Positions 5,665 to 6,164 of a DNA stretch of 6,164 nucleotides are shown here, piece after piece. The notes under the pieces were generated by a model that saw nothing but the letters and a program-made list of their open reading frames with translations, did no database searches and was not told the DNA's origin. The stretch is taken from assembly GCA_032125735.1 (NCBI GenBank), contig JAQBBZ010000017.1, forward strand, positions 1-6,164, given 5' to 3'. The position numbers and the translations under genes were made by a program. This DNA comes from Labilibaculum sp032125735. Its GTDB lineage: Bacteria > Bacteroidota > Bacteroidia > Bacteroidales > Marinifilaceae. The stretch's first letter is position 1; every line of letters starts with the position of its first letter.

Positions 5665-6164
5665 ATGATTTTTCCCGATAAACTAGTACATGGTCGATTA
5701 ATAAAGCGATACAAAAGATTTTTAGCTGATGTAGAGTTGGATAACGGGGAAATTGTTGTTGCACATACCTCTAATTCGGGGAGCATGAAATCTTGTTTGG
5801 AAGAAGGAGCAGAGGTGTACTTAACTTACGTTGATGATCCCAAACGGAAAACAAAGTATACCTGGGAAATGATCAGGATTAATGATTCTTGGGTTGGAAT
5901 TAATACTGCTGTACCGAACCTACTGGTTTACGAAGCAGTAAAAAATCACGAAATTGCTGATTTAAGAGGATATTCGTTCGTAAAAAGAGAAGTGAAATTC
6001 GATGATAGTCGCTTTGATGTTTTTGCTTCGAATGAGAAAGAAGAGTGCTTTATTGAAGTGAAAAATGTGAGTATGAAAGTTGGGGAATATGCCCGTTTTC
6101 CGGATGCCGTAACTACTCGAGGTAAAAAGCATCTAAATACCTTAATGAGAGTGAAGAAAGAGGG
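5665..6164 (+). CDS. sfsA: SfsA DNA/RNA nuclease (sugar fermentation stimulation protein homologue), 3' end outside the window
   Basis: The ATG at 5665 opens a frame that stays open to the edge: 166 complete codons of a family that is usually about 230-240 residues. The ATG at 5661 is out of frame and stops after six codons. SfsA family signatures appear in order: an N-terminal OB-like region with VHGRLIKRYKRF (8-19), HTSNSGSM (34-41), the TWEMI element (66-70), VGINTAVPN (77-85), and a PD-(D/E)xK-like nuclease core with RFDVF (Arg116, Asp118), FIEVKNV (Glu131, Lys133) and FPDAVTTRGKKHL (145-157). The catalytic set Asp-Glu-x-Lys appears intact. The Escherichia coli protein was first described as stimulating maltose gene expression and the family is now annotated as a DNA/RNA nuclease; the cellular role is unsettled. 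It is divergently transcribed from the ATP-grasp gene. Confidence 0.95.
   Translation, partial: MIFPDKLVHGRLIKRYKRFLADVELDNGEIVVAHTSNSGSMKSCLEEGAEVYLTYVDDPKRKTKYTWEMIRINDSWVGINTAVPNLLVYEAVKNHEIADLRGYSFVKREVKFDDSRFDVFASNEKEECFIEVKNVSMKVGEYARFPDAVTTRGKKHLNTLMRVKKE

Overview
The window looks like chromosomal DNA of a Bacteroidota bacterium, most likely a marine or anaerobic member of the Marinilabiliales type. This is inferred from the low G+C content, the absence of Shine-Dalgarno-like sequences before the starts, the TAnnTTTG -7 promoter boxes typical of the phylum, and the protein families present. No mobile element, CRISPR array, rRNA or tRNA was seen.

Layout, left to right. (1) The 3' part of a gene that enters from the left edge encodes at least six tandem repeats of about 34 residues, each starting I-S-S-x-Y (1-571). 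(2) A 161-bp regulatory gap holds a pair of direct repeats resembling LytTR half-sites. (3) A tight three-gene signalling operon follows: an intact four-TM LytS-type histidine kinase (733-1794), a second kinase of the same architecture starting 2 nt later (1797-2837), and a LytTR response regulator (2868-3644). The second kinase has lost the phospho-acceptor His (Asp instead), the Asn/Glu of the N-box and the G-box glycine, so it reads as a pseudokinase. (4) A nickel superoxide dismutase homologue (3790-4278) carries a Sec signal peptide whose predicted cleavage would expose the Ni-hook HCxxPCGxY directly. (5) A strong hairpin terminator (4296-4328) sits before a convergent gene. (6) On the minus strand lies an uncharacterised stand-alone ATP-grasp protein (4350-5588). 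(7) A 76-bp divergent promoter region has a perfect -7 box on each strand. (8) The 5' two thirds of sfsA, a PD-(D/E)xK-like DNA/RNA nuclease, runs off the right edge (5665-6164).

How they may work together: the kinase, pseudokinase and LytTR regulator very probably form one signalling unit, with a kinase/pseudokinase complex at the inner membrane passing signal to the regulator. The signal and targets are not visible. The operon's own upstream region and, less convincingly, the downstream sodN gene are the nearest candidate targets. The NiSOD would act outside the cytoplasm against superoxide. The ATP-grasp and sfsA genes share a divergent promoter region but no obvious pathway.
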